Assembly: GCA_964383915.1 (NCBI GenBank)
Contig: CAYLJE010000110.1
Location: 1 to 7,686 of the forward strand
Direction of reading: 5' to 3'
DNA length: 7,686 nt
Origin: DRPN01 sp964383915
GTDB taxonomy: Bacteria > Bacteroidota > Bacteroidia > Bacteroidales > VadinHA17
Part shown: in pieces, positions 5,549-7,686 of the stretch
Numbering within the stretch: position 1 is the stretch's first letter
Layout: each line of letters starts with the position of its first letter
Made by a program: the position numbers and the translations under genes
Notes under the pieces: generated by a model
The model's input: only the letters and a program-made list of their open reading frames with translations
Told to the model about the DNA's origin: nothing
Database searches by the model: none

Positions 5549-6994
5549 TTGAAAAAAAAGTTTTTTTCGAATCTTATTTTACTGGTTTCCCTGAACCTGT
5601 TGGTTAAGCCTTTCTGGGTATTTGGGATCGACCGTACCGTGCAGAATGTAGTGGGAGCAGATGCCTATGGATTTTATTTTTCGCTTTTTAGCTTTTCCCT
5701 GTTACTGAATATTTTGCTGGATGCCGGTACTACCAATTATAATAACCGGACCATTTCCCGGGATCCGGGGAAATTGTCGGCTTATTTTTCCCATCTTTTT
5801 TTGATCAGGCTCGTGCTGGCCGTTGTTTATGCTGTCGTTACTTTTGGAATTGCCTTTTTACTGGGATATTCCGGGAAACAGCTTCACCTGCTTATTTTCC
5901 TGGTAATTAATCAGTTTCTGGCTTCTATGATTCTTTATTTCCGGTCGAATATTACCGGATTACATCTTTTTAAAACAGACAGTGTCCTGTCCGTAGCTGA
6001 TCGTATATTGATGATCATTCTGGTGGGCCTGGCCTTATGGGGCCATATTGTTCAAAAACCATTTCAAATTGAATGGTATGTCTATCTGCAGACGGTAGCT
6101 TATGTTATAGTGGCGGTAGTCGCTTTCTTGCTGGTATGGTCAAAAACTATATTCTTTCGGCCTCACTTTGAAAAAATATTTTTTATAAAAATTGTACGTG
6201 AGAGTTTGCCCTTTGCTATCCTGACATTGCTGATGGCTTTAAATTACAGGGTGGACTCAGTGATGCTGGAGCGGATGCTCCCTGACGGGGCTGAGCAGGC
6301 AGGGATATATGCTCAGGCATTCAGGATACTGGATGCTTTTACCATGTATGCTTATCTTTTTTCTGTTATCCTCCTTCCCTTATTTTCCAGAATGATCAAG
6401 AAAAACGAACCGGTCATTGACTTACTGAGATTTGCTTTTTTACTGATGATGGTGCCGGTCCTGATCATCGGCCTGGCAACCATTATTTACCGCTATCCCG
6501 TTATGGATTTGTTGTATTTAAAACATACAGATATTTCATCCAATGTACTCGGCTTATTAATGGGGGCACTGCTATTTGTCTCTTCAGGATATCTTTTCGG
6601 TACCTTACTGACGGCCGGAGGGGATATTAAAATATTAGGCCGCCTGGCTGCCACCGGTTTTATATTAAATATTGTGTTGAATGCCATACTGATCCCCCGT
6701 TATCAGGCCATTGGATCGGCATGGGCCAGCCTTGTAACCCAGGCAGGTATCGGTATCGGACAAATAATTATTGTACATCATAATTTCAAGCTCCCTGTCC
6801 GCAGGATAATTCCGGCACGTATTTATCTCTTTATTTTTATTGTTATTTTATCCGGATTAATCTTGGTTACTTCCGGACTGAAACCGATAGTCGGTTATCT
6901 TATGTTGATAACGGTCTCATTGTTTCTTGCTGTCCTTATGAAATTAATACCCGTCAGGAATATGATCTCTATTCTTATTTCTAAAGAGGAGTGA
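5549..6994 (+). CDS. Wzx-like oligosaccharide flippase (MOP/PST superfamily)
   Basis: This 481-residue polytopic protein has about 12-14 hydrophobic helices and almost no soluble domain. Proteins of this type flip undecaprenyl-linked oligosaccharides from the cytoplasmic to the periplasmic face of the inner membrane for polysaccharide or glycan assembly. Recognisable blocks are FGIDRTVQNVVGADAYGFY (25-43), the NILLDAGTTNYNNR loop (54-67), YRVDSVMLERM (233-243) and the conserved GTLLTAGGDIK...ILNIVLNAILIPRYQAIGSAWASL region (351-395). The start is TTG at 5549. An in-frame stop at 5531 and no ATG between make it the only start that keeps the family N-terminus MKKKFFSNL. The AGGA at 5545-5548 touches the start codon, too close for a normal Shine-Dalgarno. 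Codons 2-6 comprise eight A, a G and seven T. Divergence from the GT4 gene supports a shared glycan pathway; the substrate is unknown. Confidence 0.92.
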   Translation: MKKKFFSNLILLVSLNLLVKPFWVFGIDRTVQNVVGADAYGFYFSLFSFSLLLNILLDAGTTNYNNRTISRDPGKLSAYFSHLFLIRLVLAVVYAVVTFGIAFLLGYSGKQLHLLIFLVINQFLASMILYFRSNITGLHLFKTDSVLSVADRILMIILVGLALWGHIVQKPFQIEWYVYLQTVAYVIVAVVAFLLVWSKTIFFRPHFEKIFFIKIVRESLPFAILTLLMALNYRVDSVMLERMLPDGAEQAGIYAQAFRILDAFTMYAYLFSVILLPLFSRMIKKNEPVIDLLRFAFLLMMVPVLIIGLATIIYRYPVMDLLYLKHTDISSNVLGLLMGALLFVSSGYLFGTLLTAGGDIKILGRLAATGFILNIVLNAILIPRYQAIGSAWASLVTQAGIGIGQIIIVHHNFKLPVRRIIPARIYLFIFIVILSGLILVTSGLKPIVGYLMLITVSLFLAVLMKLIPVRNMISILISKEE

Positions 6995-7290
6995 ACAAGC
7001 AGGCAGGGAGCGTGGGAAAATGCAACCATTCTATTTTCCTGCATCAACCGGAGAATCTGAAAAAATTGCTTCTCAGCCTAAGGGCTGATTGCTATGACCG
7101 TTCATTTCTAGAGAGATAAGGATTGATCATTTTCATTGCGTTTAAGGATATTGAATTAAAAATTATACAGGAGTGGATGTTGACTTAATATCTACCTATT
7201 TAAAAACCTATTTAAATAGGTAGATATTAAAATTATTTAGTATTTGGAAATCGGGGAATGTCCCTTGATAAAGGACAAAGGGTTGCGGAC
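6995..7290. other. Gene-free interval between the flippase and the VanZ-like gene
   Basis: I see no convincing coding frame, tRNA or other RNA gene in these 296 bp. Structures present are an imperfect 10-bp stem (7012-7021 with 7033-7042, two G-T wobbles), a 6-bp hairpin TCAGCC/GGCTGA (7073-7078 with 7083-7088), the long inverted repeat at 7185-7230 described separately, and a bulged TGTCC/GGACA hairpin (7259-7277). None is followed by a proper T tract on either strand, so the terminators of the convergent flippase and VanZ-like genes are not clearly identified. Confidence 0.6.
7185..7230. repeat. Perfect 20-bp AT-rich inverted repeat with nested tandem units
   Basis: Bases 7185-7204 (TTAATATCTACCTATTTAAA) are the exact reverse complement of 7211-7230, with a 6-nt loop AACCTA. 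Nested inside are two adjacent 12-bp units (7194-7205 and 7206-7217) matching at 11 of 12 positions, and a perfect 16-bp palindrome ACCTATTTAAATAGGT (7206-7221). Only 3 of 20 bases in each arm are G or C, and neither side has a T run, so it does not look like an ordinary intrinsic terminator. It lies 190 bp after the flippase stop and 60 bp past the VanZ-like stop. It could be a transcript-end hairpin, a protein-binding site or a remnant of a small mobile repeat. The structure is certain and its role is not. Confidence 0.85.
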
Positions 7291-7686
7291 TTATTTCTCC
7301 GGAGGGGATAATATGGTATTTTTATAGGATCGCCACATCCATGCAGAAAGCACGATGCCTGTCAGAACACCCACTATATTAGAGAGCATATCCGGGTATG
7401 TAAATGACCGGCCCGGGATCAGCAACTGGTGATACTCATCTCCAACCCCAATTACTATACCAAGGAAAAGGATGATGAATAATATCTTTCTGTAATGGGA
7501 AGGTTGTTTCTTAATCTGCCAGGAAACCAGCAGGAAAATCAGGTTCATATACTGAAACCAATGAAAGATATGATCCAGACGTATTTTATTTCCCTGAATG
7601 ATAAGGTCCGGTTCTTTTAAAGAAGGAATGGATGAGACAAACAAAACCAGAAAAAGCCATATCCAGAAAAAATTCCGGTAAAAACG
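7291..7686 (-). CDS. VanZ-like membrane protein, 5' end outside the window
   Basis: The frame stays open from the stop at 7291-7293 to the window edge, giving 131 visible residues. The TTG at 7642-7644 encodes a Leu inside the first helix (the upstream residues read RNFFWIWLFLVLFVSSIP), so it is not the start. VanZ-family hallmarks are SSIP at the end of helix 1, LDHIFHWFQYM before helix 2, and the signature GVGDEYHQLLIPGRSFTYPDMLSNIVGVLTG. About four membrane helices are present, as in the family. The founding VanZ raises teicoplanin resistance in enterococci, but most chromosomal homologues, including those in Bacteroidota, have no proven function, so resistance should not be inferred. It converges on the flippase gene across 296 bp. 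Confidence 0.88.
   Translation of the reverse strand, partial: RFYRNFFWIWLFLVLFVSSIPSLKEPDLIIQGNKIRLDHIFHWFQYMNLIFLLVSWQIKKQPSHYRKILFIILFLGIVIGVGDEYHQLLIPGRSFTYPDMLSNIVGVLTGIVLSAWMWRSYKNTILSPPEK

Noticed and set aside
7185..7230. Inverted repeat as a CRISPR repeat or an IS end
   Set aside because: There are no spaced repeat units, no cas genes, no transposase and no target-site duplication in the window.
7642..7644. TTG as the start of the VanZ-like gene
   Set aside because: The frame is open to the window edge and the upstream residues complete the first membrane helix, so this is an internal Leu codon.

Overview
The window looks like a piece of a Bacteroidota chromosome, probably from the Bacteroidales or a related order. 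The evidence is a type IX secretion (T9SS) C-terminal sorting domain at the left edge, a family S46 dipeptidyl-peptidase, promoter -7 elements of the Bacteroidota form TAnnTTTG, and almost no Shine-Dalgarno signals. The species cannot be named from the sequence alone.

Layout. Positions 1-297 (+) hold the 3' end of a secreted T9SS cargo gene. A 20-bp-stem hairpin at 314-357 ends it and runs into the stop codon of the convergent RNase HI gene. From there to 5482 everything is on the minus strand. In transcription order it reads: GT4 glycosyltransferase (4340-5482), RNase HII (rnhB, 3737-4339), S46 dipeptidyl-peptidase (1510-3657), MarC-family membrane protein (831-1418), RNase HI (rnhA, 350-841). 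The glycosyltransferase and rnhB abut with no gap (TAAATG). marC and rnhA overlap by 11 bp. The peptidase has its own -7 element. A Wzx-like oligosaccharide flippase (5549-6994, +) diverges from the glycosyltransferase across a 66-bp spacer. A gene-free stretch (6995-7290) carries a perfect 20-bp inverted repeat. The right edge holds a VanZ-like membrane gene (minus strand) whose 5' end lies outside the window.

How the genes work together. The glycosyltransferase and flippase plausibly serve the same surface-glycan pathway: one adds a sugar and the other moves the lipid-linked product across the inner membrane. The S46 enzyme is a periplasmic exopeptidase that releases dipeptides from peptides. 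A glycine in its S1 pocket predicts the DPP7-like preference for hydrophobic P1 residues rather than the DPP11-like preference for Asp/Glu. rnhA and rnhB both remove RNA from DNA and sit within about 4 kb of each other on the same strand.

I found no convincing new multi-gene system. All seven protein genes belong to recognisable families. The least explained item is the AT-rich inverted repeat with nested tandem units at 7185-7230.
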